From NCBI RefSeq assembly GCF_002850745.1, contig NZ_KZ559468.1, positions 423,280 to 487,279 of the forward strand: a DNA stretch of 64,000 nucleotides, read 5' to 3'. The number at the start of each line of letters is the position of its first letter. The first letter of the stretch is position 1. The DNA comes from Nonomuraea indica (GTDB lineage: Bacteria > Actinomycetota > Actinomycetes > Streptosporangiales > Streptosporangiaceae). Shown one piece after another: positions 47,317-56,169 of this stretch. Below the pieces are notes generated by a model that saw only the letters and a list, made by a program, of their open reading frames with translations, did not search any database and was not told where the DNA came from. The translations under genes and the position numbers were made by a program.

Positions 47317-47331
47317 GGGGGCATGGCCCCC
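47317..47331. terminator. Short hairpin between convergent genes
   Basis: GGGGGC (47317-47322)/GCCCCC (47326-47331) with a 3-nt loop. A second inverted repeat CCGGT/ACCGG (about 47352-47373) follows and overlaps the stop of the DUF4132 gene. Confidence 0.45.
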
Positions 47332-47362
47332 GCGATGTAGTGTGCCCGCCCGCCGGTTTCGG

Positions 47363-49420
47363 TCAAGACCGGAGCTGGCGGGTGATGGACGGGTCGGTGA
47401 TGGCGGTGTCGTCGGCCAGCAGGAAGGCCTTGGACAGGATGAGCGCCAACCGGCCGTCCTCCTCGAAGGGCAGGAACAGCCCCGCCTGGGAGTCACGGCC
47501 GGCGACGATGCACAGGTAGGCGTCGTTGGGCTCCATGAGGATGTTCGCCGACCCCAGGTGGATCTTGTAGGTGCGCAGGTCGCCGCGGACCACGAGAAAA
47601 CGATCGGTCAACGTGCAACGGTCGGAGATGGCCAGGCGCGGCAGCAGCCGGGACAACACCTCCCGGCGTATCTCGGCGGAAGGCGCGAGCGCGGCGAACG
47701 AGCCCGACCGCCAGTAGGTCCGCAGCGCTTCCGGCCCGTCTTCGGCCCACCGCGGATCGGCCGTGATCGAAGAGACGCCCACGAACAGGTCCACGTCCCG
47801 CATCGCCTCGCTGAACACCAGCGTGGGGACCTCGGCCAGGGGCTCCAGGTGCCACCTGCCCTCGACCAGCCGGTGGAAGAGGACATTCCCGGTGAGCGCG
47901 AAGCCCTCGTCATAGAGGCCGTGTGTCAGGGTCGCCCGCCACTGCCCGCCGGCCAGCAGCCGCCGCGCGTCGTCGCCGTCGAAGCCGCCGTCCCACGGCC
48001 CGAGGTAGTTGGACTTCCAGCCGCGTGCCTTGAACAGCGCGCGAAGCCGGCGGTAGTCCACCACATGATCGGCGAAGCGGCGCGAATGGTCGCGTGTCTC
48101 CTCCTCGGCGGGCGTGAGCAGATAGACCTCGCGGAAAGCCTGCTTGTACGGCTGGCGCAGCTCCTTGCTCTGTACGACCTCGCGCCAGGCCCGGACCTCC
48201 TCCACCGAGGCGCGGGCCGGATGCCACTGCCGCACCGGCACGTCGGGCACGCCCAGCCCCAGCTCGGCGCGCCACACACCGGGGGACACCTCGAACTCCC
48301 AGATGAGCCGCTCGGCGATCGGGTGCCCCTCCAGTTGCCGGTACGGCGGAGCCTTCTCGGCGGTGTAGCTCGCCTCCAGCGCCCTGGCCAGGGTCACTTG
48401 CTGCTGCTGGACCAGCTTGACCTGCTCGCGGAGCCGCTTCACCGCTTCGGGGTGCTCCCGCCTGACAGCCGCGGGGACGGACCTGAGCTTCTTGTCGCCG
48501 TGCCACCACGACAGCTCACCCCCACCCTCGATCGAGATCACCGCCGTGTGATCACCGAACGCCTGCCGCACCCGCCCGTCGGGCAGGCGGAACGCGACCT
48601 CCAGCCGCTCGGCCAGCGCGGGCTCGATGCGCTTGAACATCCGGTCGAGCTGCTTGGGCACCCCGGCGTGCCGGGTGCACCGGCGTACGGCGCGCAGCGA
48701 GGAGATCGCCTCCGGCGTCGGGTGGTCTTCCACTGCGCGGGCGATCTCGAACAGCAGAGCCTGGGAGGGCAGGGTCCTGGCGTCGGTGGGTGCGACCGCG
48801 ACGCCGCGCAGCAGCCCGTCCAGCAAGGCGGGCAGCCAGGGCTCGTCACGGTGGAGGGCGAGCCGTACGGCACGCCCGAGAGCTCTCGTCTCCCCAGGGT
48901 CGAACGCCTTGTCCGCCCGGTAAGGGATCTCGCCGACCTGGATCGCCGCGACACGGGCCTCGGCCTGCTCCAGGGCGGCACGGGCGAAGGCGGGATAGCC
49001 GGGCAGGCCGCCGAGCCATTCGCCCAGGCCGGTCAACCGCGGTTCGGCGAAGACCGGTCCCCGGGCCGCCTCGGCGAACAGGGCGCGCGACTCCACGTCC
49101 CAGCCGAGCACCACGTCCACCTCCGCGACCGCGATGGGACCGAGCGCCTCGGCGAACCGCGCTCTCACCTCGGCATCCATGTCGGCCAGCCCGGCGGTCA
49201 CCAGCGCGGCGAAGGACAGGCGGTCGTCACGCAGCAGGCGGCCGGTGAGCTCACGCGCGGGGGCGACCATGTTTCCCCAGGTCTGGTCGACGACCGGACC
49301 ATCACCGGGCCTGCCACCCATCGCGGTGGTCAGCTGGGACCTGACCGGCCAGTGGGTGGGGTCGGGCGCGGAACCGTCGAGCAGCCGGAGCAGGCGCTCC
49401 GCGAGGGGGGAGAGGTGCAC
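47363..49420 (-). CDS. DUF4132 domain-containing protein
   Basis: 685 residues. The C-terminal half carries the DUF4132/DUF7737 signature: RRLARALFK-type helix VDYRRLRALFKARGWKSNYL, LTGNVLFHRL, VPTLVFSEAMRDVDLFVGVS, GDLRTYKIHLGSANILMEPN and LPFEEDGRLALILSKAFLLA. The N-terminal ~280 residues look like helical HEAT-type repeats. There is no catalytic motif. DUF4132 proteins often accompany WGR-domain or MoxR/VWA proteins (general knowledge), but none is adjacent here. Function is unknown. No signal peptide is seen, so it is cytoplasmic. Confidence 0.8.
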   Translation of the reverse strand: MHLSPLAERLLRLLDGSAPDPTHWPVRSQLTTAMGGRPGDGPVVDQTWGNMVAPARELTGRLLRDDRLSFAALVTAGLADMDAEVRARFAEALGPIAVAEVDVVLGWDVESRALFAEAARGPVFAEPRLTGLGEWLGGLPGYPAFARAALEQAEARVAAIQVGEIPYRADKAFDPGETRALGRAVRLALHRDEPWLPALLDGLLRGVAVAPTDARTLPSQALLFEIARAVEDHPTPEAISSLRAVRRCTRHAGVPKQLDRMFKRIEPALAERLEVAFRLPDGRVRQAFGDHTAVISIEGGGELSWWHGDKKLRSVPAAVRREHPEAVKRLREQVKLVQQQQVTLARALEASYTAEKAPPYRQLEGHPIAERLIWEFEVSPGVWRAELGLGVPDVPVRQWHPARASVEEVRAWREVVQSKELRQPYKQAFREVYLLTPAEEETRDHSRRFADHVVDYRRLRALFKARGWKSNYLGPWDGGFDGDDARRLLAGGQWRATLTHGLYDEGFALTGNVLFHRLVEGRWHLEPLAEVPTLVFSEAMRDVDLFVGVSSITADPRWAEDGPEALRTYWRSGSFAALAPSAEIRREVLSRLLPRLAISDRCTLTDRFLVVRGDLRTYKIHLGSANILMEPNDAYLCIVAGRDSQAGLFLPFEEDGRLALILSKAFLLADDTAITDPSITRQLRS

Positions 49421-49841
49421 GGTGATGTTCCTGTCACGGGTGGGTCAGGCAGGCGATCGGCGGGTCGGCGCTCGCCGTCTCTGCTGACAGCGGGAAGGTC
49501 TTGGAGATGTACCGGTCGGGCAGGACTCAGCGGCCGGCGACGGCCGGGTGGGGAAGCCTCCGGGGCAGGGCGCCCCGGTGCGTGCAGGGACCCGTTGCGG
49601 CGAACCGTCCGGGCAGGGAGAACTCGTCCAATGCCCGCCCCGTTGCCGTCTCACCGCGAACCACTGCCGATGCCATCGCACGCCCTGCCTCTGTCACATG
49701 TCAGGTGATGGCGTCATCTATAGCAGCGTGCGGCGACAAAGATCGGCGCCCGCGGACGCGGGCCGGGTGCGGATCCGCCCGGCTCCCGTCCATGGCGCGA
49801 TGGCGGACAGAGCCGCCCGCCTCGGCGTGCAGCGCCGGTTC
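49421..49841. other. 421-bp gap with no supported gene
   Basis: The short reading frames here are Arg/Pro-rich with no recognisable domain or ribosome site. A TATAGA (about 49718-49723) in an AT-richer patch may belong to a promoter; I could not find a convincing -35 element. Confidence 0.4.
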
Positions 49842-51992
49842 TCAGGCGGTGAGCTGGGCTTCCAGGCGGTAGCCGTCCACCGTGACGTACACCTGGTCGC
49901 CGGGCCGGGCGTTGAGGCGCATCAGGACCGGCTGGAGCGAGTCGAAGACCGGCTGGTGCCCCTGCCAGACGAGCACGATGGCGTTGTCGCCGGGACCCGT
50001 CACCGACAGGAGGGTGCCGGGGCGCATGCCGAGCTGGGCGGCGTACCCCTCGGGCACGGGCACCGGGCCGCCGCGCAGGTGCTCGGGCGTCACCTCGATG
50101 CGCTGCCAGCGGCGCGGGTCGGACGACGGGCCGGGGATCGGCGGGCGCGGCGCGGCCGGGGTGCCGGCCAGCGCGGGTGAACGGCCGCCCGACAGCGCGG
50201 AGAGCGTGGCGAGGGCGGCGGACGGGTCGATGGAGCCGGCGGAGGCAGCGGGGATCGGCTGCCCGCCGCGGTGGTGGTGGCCGTTGGCTCCAGGGGTACG
50301 CCGGGGGAGCGGCTGCGCCGGTGACGGGGCGGCGGCCGGGGCGCTGGCCGGGCCCTCCGGCGGCAGGGCGTCGAGCCACGCCTGCGCGGAGTGGGCGCGG
50401 ATGCCCAGCTCGGCCATGAGCTCCACCACGTCGGTGTCGGCCGGGCGCGAGGCCAGGAGCTGCCGCGTGCGGGCCTGCAGACGCTGGATGTCGCCGACGA
50501 CCAGCCAGCCGTCCTGCAGCCGGCGGTCGGGCATCAGGGTGACGAGCACCCGCCACAGCGGCGTGCGCAGCGCCGGCACCGTCACCGGGTGGGCCGGGTC
50601 GGCGCCGATCAGCTGCTCCTGGGTGGCGGCCGCGCCCAGCCACTCGGTCAGCCGGAACATGTGCCCGGTCACCGGCGCCGACTCCGAGGAGCGCAGCCAC
50701 TGCAGGACGCGCTCCTCGGCGGTGCGCTGGGCCTGGGAGAGCACGTCGCGGTCGACGAGCATCTTGTGCGCGAGGGTACGCAGGCTGACGGGGTCCTCGG
50801 CGAACAGCCGGTGCACCGCGACGGCCAGTTCGAACTTGTCCAGGGTGCGGAACAGGCCGTCCACCACCCGGACCATCGCGTGGTCGGTGTCGGAGGGCAC
50901 GGGCGTCGCCGCCGGGGGAACGGACCCGGCCGGACCGGACGTGGAGGCGGGGCGGTCGCCGCCGGCCGGGGAGGGCGGGGTGCCGGGATGCGGCGCGGGG
51001 CCGCCGGGGACGGGAGGGCTGGGCGGAGCCCCGGTGGGGCGGTGGGGAAGCGGTGCGCCGGAGGCCGAGCCGTTGGCGCCGGGGGCCGGGCCGACGGTTC
51101 CCACGCCGGGCTGCTGTCCCGTCTGCGGGGCCGCCGGGAAGGGACCGGACGGCGCGGCGCCGCCCGGAGCGGCGGGGGAGCCCGGCTGGTGGCCGCCCTG
51201 CCGCTGGGGCAGGCCCCCGGGCTGTGCCGGGAACGAGCCGGTCGGGCGCTGCGCGCCGGTGCCCTCCTGCGCCGGGAAGGAGCCCGTGCCCCCCGGCTGC
51301 TGGGCGGGGAAGGAGCCGGTGCCCTCGGGTCGCGGGGCGGGGAAGGAGCCGGTGCCCTCGGGTCGCGGGGCGGGGAAGGGGCCGCTCTGATGGGCGGCAG
51401 GGGGCTGCGGTCCGGGGCCTTGCGGGGCGGGGCCGGGCTGGACGGCGGGGAAGCTGCCGGTCTGCCGCTGCGACTCGCCCGCCGTCTCGGGCTCTCGCTG
51501 CCCGGGTACGGCCCCGCGCTGCACGGGGAGGGTGGCCTCCGGATGCCCGGCCGGCTGGGGACCCGTACGCGACGCCTGCAACCGGCCCAGCACCTCGCGG
51601 AACACCGCGCCCATCACCACCTCGGGCGTCGCCGACGGCGTGGCCAGGTCACCGGGTGTCAGGCGGCGCAGGCGACGCCAGCCGCCCAGTCCGGCCACCG
51701 CCGTGCGTATGGCGTCGGGCCAGCCCGGCAGCGCCGGGTCGACATGGTGGACGGTCAGCGCTGGGAGGAGGTCGGCCAGGGGGATGTGGTCCCAGCGGGA
51801 GGCGGCCAGCCGCGCGAGCCGTTCGCAGATCCAGTCGAGCCCCGTCGTGCCGAGCGCTCGCTGGAGGGCCACCGAAGACCACCAGGCGGCCGGCAGCCGC
51901 GGGTCGCCCAGGGACTCCGCGATCTGCTGGGGTCTACTCCAGCGCAGGGCAGGGACCAGGTCGCTCAGGCAGATCGATGACTCGACGTCCAT
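49842..51992 (-). CDS. Large protein with proline-rich GSFPA-repeat middle, unknown function
   Basis: 716 residues from ATG 51992. The N-terminal ~130 residues are a compact helical domain (LSDLVPALRWSRPQQIAESL, WDHIPLADLLPALTVHHVDP). Residues ~150-380 are Pro/Gly/Gln-rich with repeated TGSFPA units, partly a 33-bp exact DNA repeat at 51318-51383. Residues ~385-560 are a second helical domain (FELAVAVHRLFAEDPVSLRT LAHKMLVDRDVLSQAQ). The end (about 640-716) is a small beta domain (MRPGTLLSVTGPGDNAIVLV, RPGDQVYVTVDGYRLEAQLT). I do not recognise the family. The layout suggests a scaffold with two or three folded parts on a flexible chain; there is no enzyme motif. Confidence 0.65.
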   Translation of the reverse strand: MDVESSICLSDLVPALRWSRPQQIAESLGDPRLPAAWWSSVALQRALGTTGLDWICERLARLAASRWDHIPLADLLPALTVHHVDPALPGWPDAIRTAVAGLGGWRRLRRLTPGDLATPSATPEVVMGAVFREVLGRLQASRTGPQPAGHPEATLPVQRGAVPGQREPETAGESQRQTGSFPAVQPGPAPQGPGPQPPAAHQSGPFPAPRPEGTGSFPAPRPEGTGSFPAQQPGGTGSFPAQEGTGAQRPTGSFPAQPGGLPQRQGGHQPGSPAAPGGAAPSGPFPAAPQTGQQPGVGTVGPAPGANGSASGAPLPHRPTGAPPSPPVPGGPAPHPGTPPSPAGGDRPASTSGPAGSVPPAATPVPSDTDHAMVRVVDGLFRTLDKFELAVAVHRLFAEDPVSLRTLAHKMLVDRDVLSQAQRTAEERVLQWLRSSESAPVTGHMFRLTEWLGAAATQEQLIGADPAHPVTVPALRTPLWRVLVTLMPDRRLQDGWLVVGDIQRLQARTRQLLASRPADTDVVELMAELGIRAHSAQAWLDALPPEGPASAPAAAPSPAQPLPRRTPGANGHHHRGGQPIPAASAGSIDPSAALATLSALSGGRSPALAGTPAAPRPPIPGPSSDPRRWQRIEVTPEHLRGGPVPVPEGYAAQLGMRPGTLLSVTGPGDNAIVLVWQGHQPVFDSLQPVLMRLNARPGDQVYVTVDGYRLEAQLTA

Positions 51993-52075
51993 CGGCGGAC
52001 CGTATCCTCCCCAGAGTGAGCCGCGTTACTAGGCGATACGCATGTGGTCAATGGTGCAGCCTACGCGGCAAGCTA

Positions 52076-53029
52076 TCAATCGGCGTGAATAGGGTAAAGA
52101 CGATTCACTTCCAAACCGTACCGTGGCCGACCGCCCACGAGGGCCACACACGCGGCTCCCGCGCGGCAACCGGCGCGCAGCGCGGCCTCTTCTCCGGCGC
52201 CTCGCAGGGACGCGGTGAGATATCCCGCCGCGAAGGCGTCACCTGCCCCCGTGGTGTCCACGACCTCGGCGCGGATCCCCTCCACGGTAGCCACCACCCG
52301 GCCTCCGGTGGCCGCCAGAGCGCCCTGGGGTCCCAGCTTGACCACCGCGGTGCCGTACCTCCCGCTGAGGATCTCCGCGGCGCGGCCGGGCGTCGGCGCG
52401 CCGGTGAGCAGCAGGGCCTCGTCGAGGTTGGGGATGATCAGGTCGGCGCCGGCCGATTCGGCCAGGAAGCGTTCGACGCCGAACTCCCGCAGCGGCCCGG
52501 TCGAGGCCGGATCGACGCTGACGCGCACCCCCGCGGCGGCCGCCTGCGCCATGGCGAGCCGGGCCAGCCGCAGCCCCGGCTCGGCGAACATCGTGTACGC
52601 CGACAGGTGCAGCAGCCCGGCGCCGGGGAGGAGCGAGACGTCCCAGTCGTCCGGGGAGATCCGGCCGCCGGCCCCGCGATTGGTGAGCATGGTGCGTTCG
52701 CCCGTCGCGTCCACCATGGCGATGACGACGGCCGTCGGGTGGCCGGGGTCGACGGCGAGGTGGGGGCGCACCCCGGTGCGGCGCAGCTCGTCGGCGTGCC
52801 ACTCGCCGGTGTCGCGGCCGACCCGGGCCAGCAGGCGGACGTCGCCGTCGGGGCCGGCCAGGTGGGCGGCCCAGGCGGCGGTGTTCGCGCCGGAGCCGCC
52901 GGGACGCAGCACGATCTCCGCCGCGGTGTCGGTGCCGGGCGCGAGCGGGGCGCCGTGCAGGGCCACCACGTCGGTGACGACGTCGCCGACGACCAGCAGT
53001 CCGGGGGCGGGCGGGCCCGCGTGGGTCAC
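52076..53029 (-). CDS. psuK: PfkB-family kinase, probably pseudouridine kinase
   Basis: 317 residues from GTG 53029, which overlaps the psuG stop (GTGA). PfkB/ribokinase fold: VVGDVVTDVVAL, substrate motif RPGGSGANTAAWAAHLAG, GRISPDDWDVSLL, and the C-terminal anion hole/catalytic base DTTGAGDAFAAGYLTASL. Coupled to psuG, it should phosphorylate pseudouridine to pseudouridine-5'-phosphate, the substrate of PsuG. By sequence alone it could be another sugar or nucleoside kinase; the operon decides. Confidence 0.88.
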   Translation of the reverse strand: MTHAGPPAPGLLVVGDVVTDVVALHGAPLAPGTDTAAEIVLRPGGSGANTAAWAAHLAGPDGDVRLLARVGRDTGEWHADELRRTGVRPHLAVDPGHPTAVVIAMVDATGERTMLTNRGAGGRISPDDWDVSLLPGAGLLHLSAYTMFAEPGLRLARLAMAQAAAAGVRVSVDPASTGPLREFGVERFLAESAGADLIIPNLDEALLLTGAPTPGRAAEILSGRYGTAVVKLGPQGALAATGGRVVATVEGIRAEVVDTTGAGDAFAAGYLTASLRGAGEEAALRAGCRAGAACVALVGGRPRYGLEVNRLYPIHAD

Positions 53030-53952
53030 GGGCGCGACCAGGCCAGGGCGATCCGCGCGGCGAGCGCGGTGTTGCCGCGTACGGCCGCCAGGTTGGCCTC
53101 CAGGGAGGCGCCGCCGGTGCCGCGCACCAGGTAGCCGAGCAGGAACGGCGTGATCGCCTGGCCGGTGACGCCGTCGCGGTCGGCCGCGGCCAGCGCCTCG
53201 GCCAGCACCCGGTCGTGCAGGGCCGGGTCGAGCTGCCGGTCCTCGGGGACCGGGTTGGCGACGATCAGCGCGGTCTCCTGGCCGCCGAGCGCGTCCTGGC
53301 CGCGCATGATCGCCGCGGCCTGCTCGGGCGTCTCGATCCGCCAGTCGACCGGCTCGCCGGAGGAGTGCAGGTAGAAGCCGGGGAAGGTGTCGGTGCGGTA
53401 GCCGGCCACGGTGACGCCCCGGGTCTCCAGCCGCTGCAGCGTCGCGCGCACGTCGAGGATCGACTTCACGCCCGCGCACACCACCGTGATCCGGGTACGG
53501 GCCAGGGTGTCGAGGTCGGCCGACTCGTCCTGCTCCTCGGTCCAGCCGCGGTGCACCCCGCCGAGGCCGCCGGTGGCGAAGATCCGGATGCCCGCCCGCG
53601 CGGCCAGGAACGACGTGGCGGACACGGTCGTGGCGCCGCTCGCCTTCAGCGCCGCCGCCACCGGCAGGTCGCGCTGGCCGAGCTTGCGCAGGCCCGGCTC
53701 GATCGCGATGCGCTCCAGCTGGGCCTCGTCCAGGCCGATCCGGGCCACGCCGTCGAGGACGGCGATCGTGGCCGGCACGGCGCCCGCCTCCCGGACGATC
53801 CCCTCCAGCTCCCGGGCGACCTCCAGGTTGCGCGGCTGCGGCAGCCCGTGGGAGATGATCGTGGACTCCAGCGCCACGACGGGGGCGCCGGCGGCGAGCG
53901 CCGCGGCCACCTCGTCGGACGGCTGGAGCAGAGGCGTGGTGGTGCTGTGCAT
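53026..53952 (-). CDS. psuG: Pseudouridine-5'-phosphate glycosidase
   Basis: 308 residues from ATG 53952. Family marks: APVVALESTIISHGLPQPRN (active-site Glu), FATGGLGGVHRG, VCAGVKSILDVRATLQRLET RGVTVAGYRTDTFPGFY (catalytic Lys and Asp), GQAITPFLLGYL, GGASLEANLAAVRGNTALAA. It breaks the C-C bond of pseudouridine-5'-phosphate to give uracil and ribose-5-phosphate, recycling RNA-derived pseudouridine. First gene of a two-gene operon with psuK. No nucleoside transporter is adjacent. Confidence 0.95.
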   Translation of the reverse strand: MHSTTTPLLQPSDEVAAALAAGAPVVALESTIISHGLPQPRNLEVARELEGIVREAGAVPATIAVLDGVARIGLDEAQLERIAIEPGLRKLGQRDLPVAAALKASGATTVSATSFLAARAGIRIFATGGLGGVHRGWTEEQDESADLDTLARTRITVVCAGVKSILDVRATLQRLETRGVTVAGYRTDTFPGFYLHSSGEPVDWRIETPEQAAAIMRGQDALGGQETALIVANPVPEDRQLDPALHDRVLAEALAAADRDGVTGQAITPFLLGYLVRGTGGASLEANLAAVRGNTALAARIALAWSRP

Positions 53953-54051
53953 GTGGGTCTGATGCTCCTCGTACGTCTACGGGTCCGGCGGTGAAGCGCA
54001 CGTCAGTGTATTTCACCTGGTGCGCTCGCCTGCGAGGGCGTACGTCCGGAT

Positions 54052-55164
54052 TCAGGTGAGGAGCGCGACGCCGGCCAGCGAGACGGCGGCGAGCAGGCCC
54101 GTCGCGATGCCGCCCAGCAGCAGGACGCGTCCGCCCCGGGCCAGCTTGCGCGCGTCGATGCCGGTGCCCAGGGCGAACAGGGCGGCGGCCATGAGCACGG
54201 TGGTGACGTCCGGCAGGACCGCCGTCACCGGGCGCGGCACGAGACCGAGGCTGCGCAGCGCGACCGCCCCGAGGAAGCCCGCCACGAACAGCGGCATCAC
54301 CGGCGGCCGCCCCCGGCCGCCCGGGGTGGCGGCGGACGGGCCGCCACCGCCCACGCCGGGGCAGGACGTGCCGGGGCCTGACGCGCCCGGGGCGGCGGCG
54401 GGGGTGGCGAGGGCGGGAGCCGGTGGGGCGGGCATGGGGGCGGGCGCGGCGACGGCGGGCGTGGGCTTGGTCGTGGTCGTGGTGAGGGCGACGAGGGGGG
54501 CGAGCAGGAGGACGCGGCCGAGTTTCACGGTGATCGCCGTGGCCAGCACGCCGGAGGCCGACCCGATCGCCGCGACCTGGGCCACCTCGTGCACCGCCGC
54601 GCCGGTCCACAGCCCGAGCTGGGCCGGCGACAGCCCCAGCCAGGACGCCGCCAGGGGCACGGCCACGATGGCCGCGCTCCCGTACAGCACCACGACGCCG
54701 AGTGCGGCCGCCGCGTCGTCGTCCGTGGTGACGGGACGCCCGCCGGGGCCGGGTACGCGCGTGGCGTCGTGCATGGCGGCGATGGCGGCGGCGCCGCAGA
54801 CGGACACCCCGGTGGCGACGAGCAGCGAGGTGCCGGGCGGCAGCCCGAGCCGCCTGCCGATCGGCGGCGTGAGCCAGAACGTGACCCCGGTCGCCGTCAC
54901 CACGACCGCCACCGTCGGCCAGCCCATGGCCAGCACCTGCGGCACCGCGATCTGCAGCCCCAGCAGCACGATGGCCGCCCGCAGCACCCGCCGGGCCGCG
55001 AACGCCAGCCCGGGACGCAGCCGGGGGCCGGCGCCGCCGAGGTTGGCCAGCAGCGCGCCCGCCGCCACCGCCACCACGGCCGGGCTGAGCGCGGGGACGA
55101 GCCGGTTGACGGCCAGCGAGAGAATCACGGCGAGCGCGGTCGCGACCAGGCCGGGCAGAAGCAT
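54052..55164 (-). CDS. YeiH/UPF0324 family membrane protein
   Basis: 370 residues from ATG 55164, with GGGGAC directly upstream. About ten hydrophobic segments; LRAAIVLLGLQIAVPQVLAM, SLLVATGVSVCGAAAIAAM and GLWTGAAVHEVAQVAAIGSA are characteristic of YeiH, a putative sulfate/anion exporter family. A ~60-residue Pro/Ala/Gly-rich insert (about 232-290, base ~54310-54470) interrupts the protein between membrane helices, which is unusual. It is divergent from a LysR regulator gene, the arrangement also known for yeiH-yeiE. Transport substrate is unproven. Confidence 0.85.
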   Translation of the reverse strand: MLLPGLVATALAVILSLAVNRLVPALSPAVVAVAAGALLANLGGAGPRLRPGLAFAARRVLRAAIVLLGLQIAVPQVLAMGWPTVAVVVTATGVTFWLTPPIGRRLGLPPGTSLLVATGVSVCGAAAIAAMHDATRVPGPGGRPVTTDDDAAAALGVVVLYGSAAIVAVPLAASWLGLSPAQLGLWTGAAVHEVAQVAAIGSASGVLATAITVKLGRVLLLAPLVALTTTTTKPTPAVAAPAPMPAPPAPALATPAAAPGASGPGTSCPGVGGGGPSAATPGGRGRPPVMPLFVAGFLGAVALRSLGLVPRPVTAVLPDVTTVLMAAALFALGTGIDARKLARGGRVLLLGGIATGLLAAVSLAGVALLT

Positions 55165-55220
55165 GTCCCCAGTCTTCGCGGGGCGGAAGGGGGCCGGTAG
55201 CCGCGGATCGGCTGGGAGGT

Positions 55221-55237
55221 CATAGCCTGGGGCTATG
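55221..55237. promoter_or_regulatory. LysR-type box (T-N11-A) overlapping the lysR start codon
   Basis: CATAGCC-TGG-GGCTATG is a perfect 7-bp dyad whose T55223-N11-A55235 spacing fits the LysR consensus. Its last three bases are the start codon of the LysR gene. Position between divergent genes suggests control of both and direct autoregulation. Confidence 0.65.
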
Positions 55238-56125
55238 ACCGAGCTGCCTGATCTCGTCTCGCTCCAGCTGCTGGTCGACGTGCGCGAGCTGGGCAGCCTC
55301 GGCCAGGCGGCCCGGGCGGCCGGCATGGCGCAGCCCTCCGCCAGCAAACGCATCGCGCAGCTCGAACGCCGCCTCGGGCTGCCCCTGCTGGAACGCTCGC
55401 CGCGCGGCTCGACCCTCACCGCCGAGGGCGAGACGGTGGCGGGCTGGGCCGCCCAGGTGCTCGCCGCCGCCCACGAGCTGGTGCGCGCCGCGCGGGCCGT
55501 GCGGCACCGCGGCGCGGCGCACCTGCGGGTGGCCGCCAGCATGACGGTGGCCGAGTACCTGATGCCGCGCTGGCTCGGCGAGCTGCAGCACCGCGAGCCC
55601 GACGTCCAGGTGGGCCTGGCCGTCGTCAACTCGGCCGACGTGGCCGCCCGGGTGCTCGCGGGGGAGGTGGAGCTGGGGTTCGTGGAGGGGCCGAGCGTGC
55701 CCGCCGGGCTGGCGCGCCGCGTCGTGGGCACGGACCGGCTGGTGGTGGTCGTGGCGCCCGGCCACCCGTGGGCGCGCCGCCGCACGGCGCTGCGGGGCGC
55801 GGAGCTGGCCGCCACCCCGCTGGTCGTCCGCGAGCCCGGCTCGGGCACCCGGGTGACGCTGGACGTGGCGTTCGCGGGCCTGGGGCAGGCCAGGCCCCGG
55901 CTGGAGCTCGGGTCCAACTCGGCCGTCAAGGGTGCGGCACAGGCGGGGGTGGCGCCCGCGGTGCTCAGCGGGTACGCCGTCGAGGCCGAGCTCGCCGCCG
56001 GGCGGCTGGTGGAGGTGCCGCTGGACGGGGTGGACCTGGCCCGGAGCCTGCACGCGGTGTGGCGGCGCGGCCGCCCCCTCACCGGCCCGGCCGCCACCCT
56101 GCTCGGCATCGCCGGGCCCGCCTGA
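55235..56125 (+). CDS. LysR-family transcriptional regulator
   Basis: 296 residues from ATG 55235. The N-terminal winged helix-turn-helix is VSLQLLVDVRELGSLGQAAR AAGMAQPSASKRIAQLERRL. The effector domain (about 90-290) contains HLRVAASMTVAEYLMPRWLG and a ligand-loop region around VREPGSGTRVTLDVAF, as in CysB/CysL/YeiE-like subgroups. It most likely controls the divergent yeiH-like gene through the dyad at its own start. With no ribosome site between dyad and ATG, the transcript may be leaderless. Confidence 0.9.
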   Translation: MTELPDLVSLQLLVDVRELGSLGQAARAAGMAQPSASKRIAQLERRLGLPLLERSPRGSTLTAEGETVAGWAAQVLAAAHELVRAARAVRHRGAAHLRVAASMTVAEYLMPRWLGELQHREPDVQVGLAVVNSADVAARVLAGEVELGFVEGPSVPAGLARRVVGTDRLVVVVAPGHPWARRRTALRGAELAATPLVVREPGSGTRVTLDVAFAGLGQARPRLELGSNSAVKGAAQAGVAPAVLSGYAVEAELAAGRLVEVPLDGVDLARSLHAVWRRGRPLTGPAATLLGIAGPA

Positions 56126-56169
56126 CCGCCCGGTGGCCGGGTCCGCTCGGCGGGCCGTAGGGTGCCGCT

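Noticed and set aside
49445..49681. 78-codon minus-strand frame in the 421-bp gap
   Set aside because: Random-looking Arg/Pro/Ser composition and no ribosome site.
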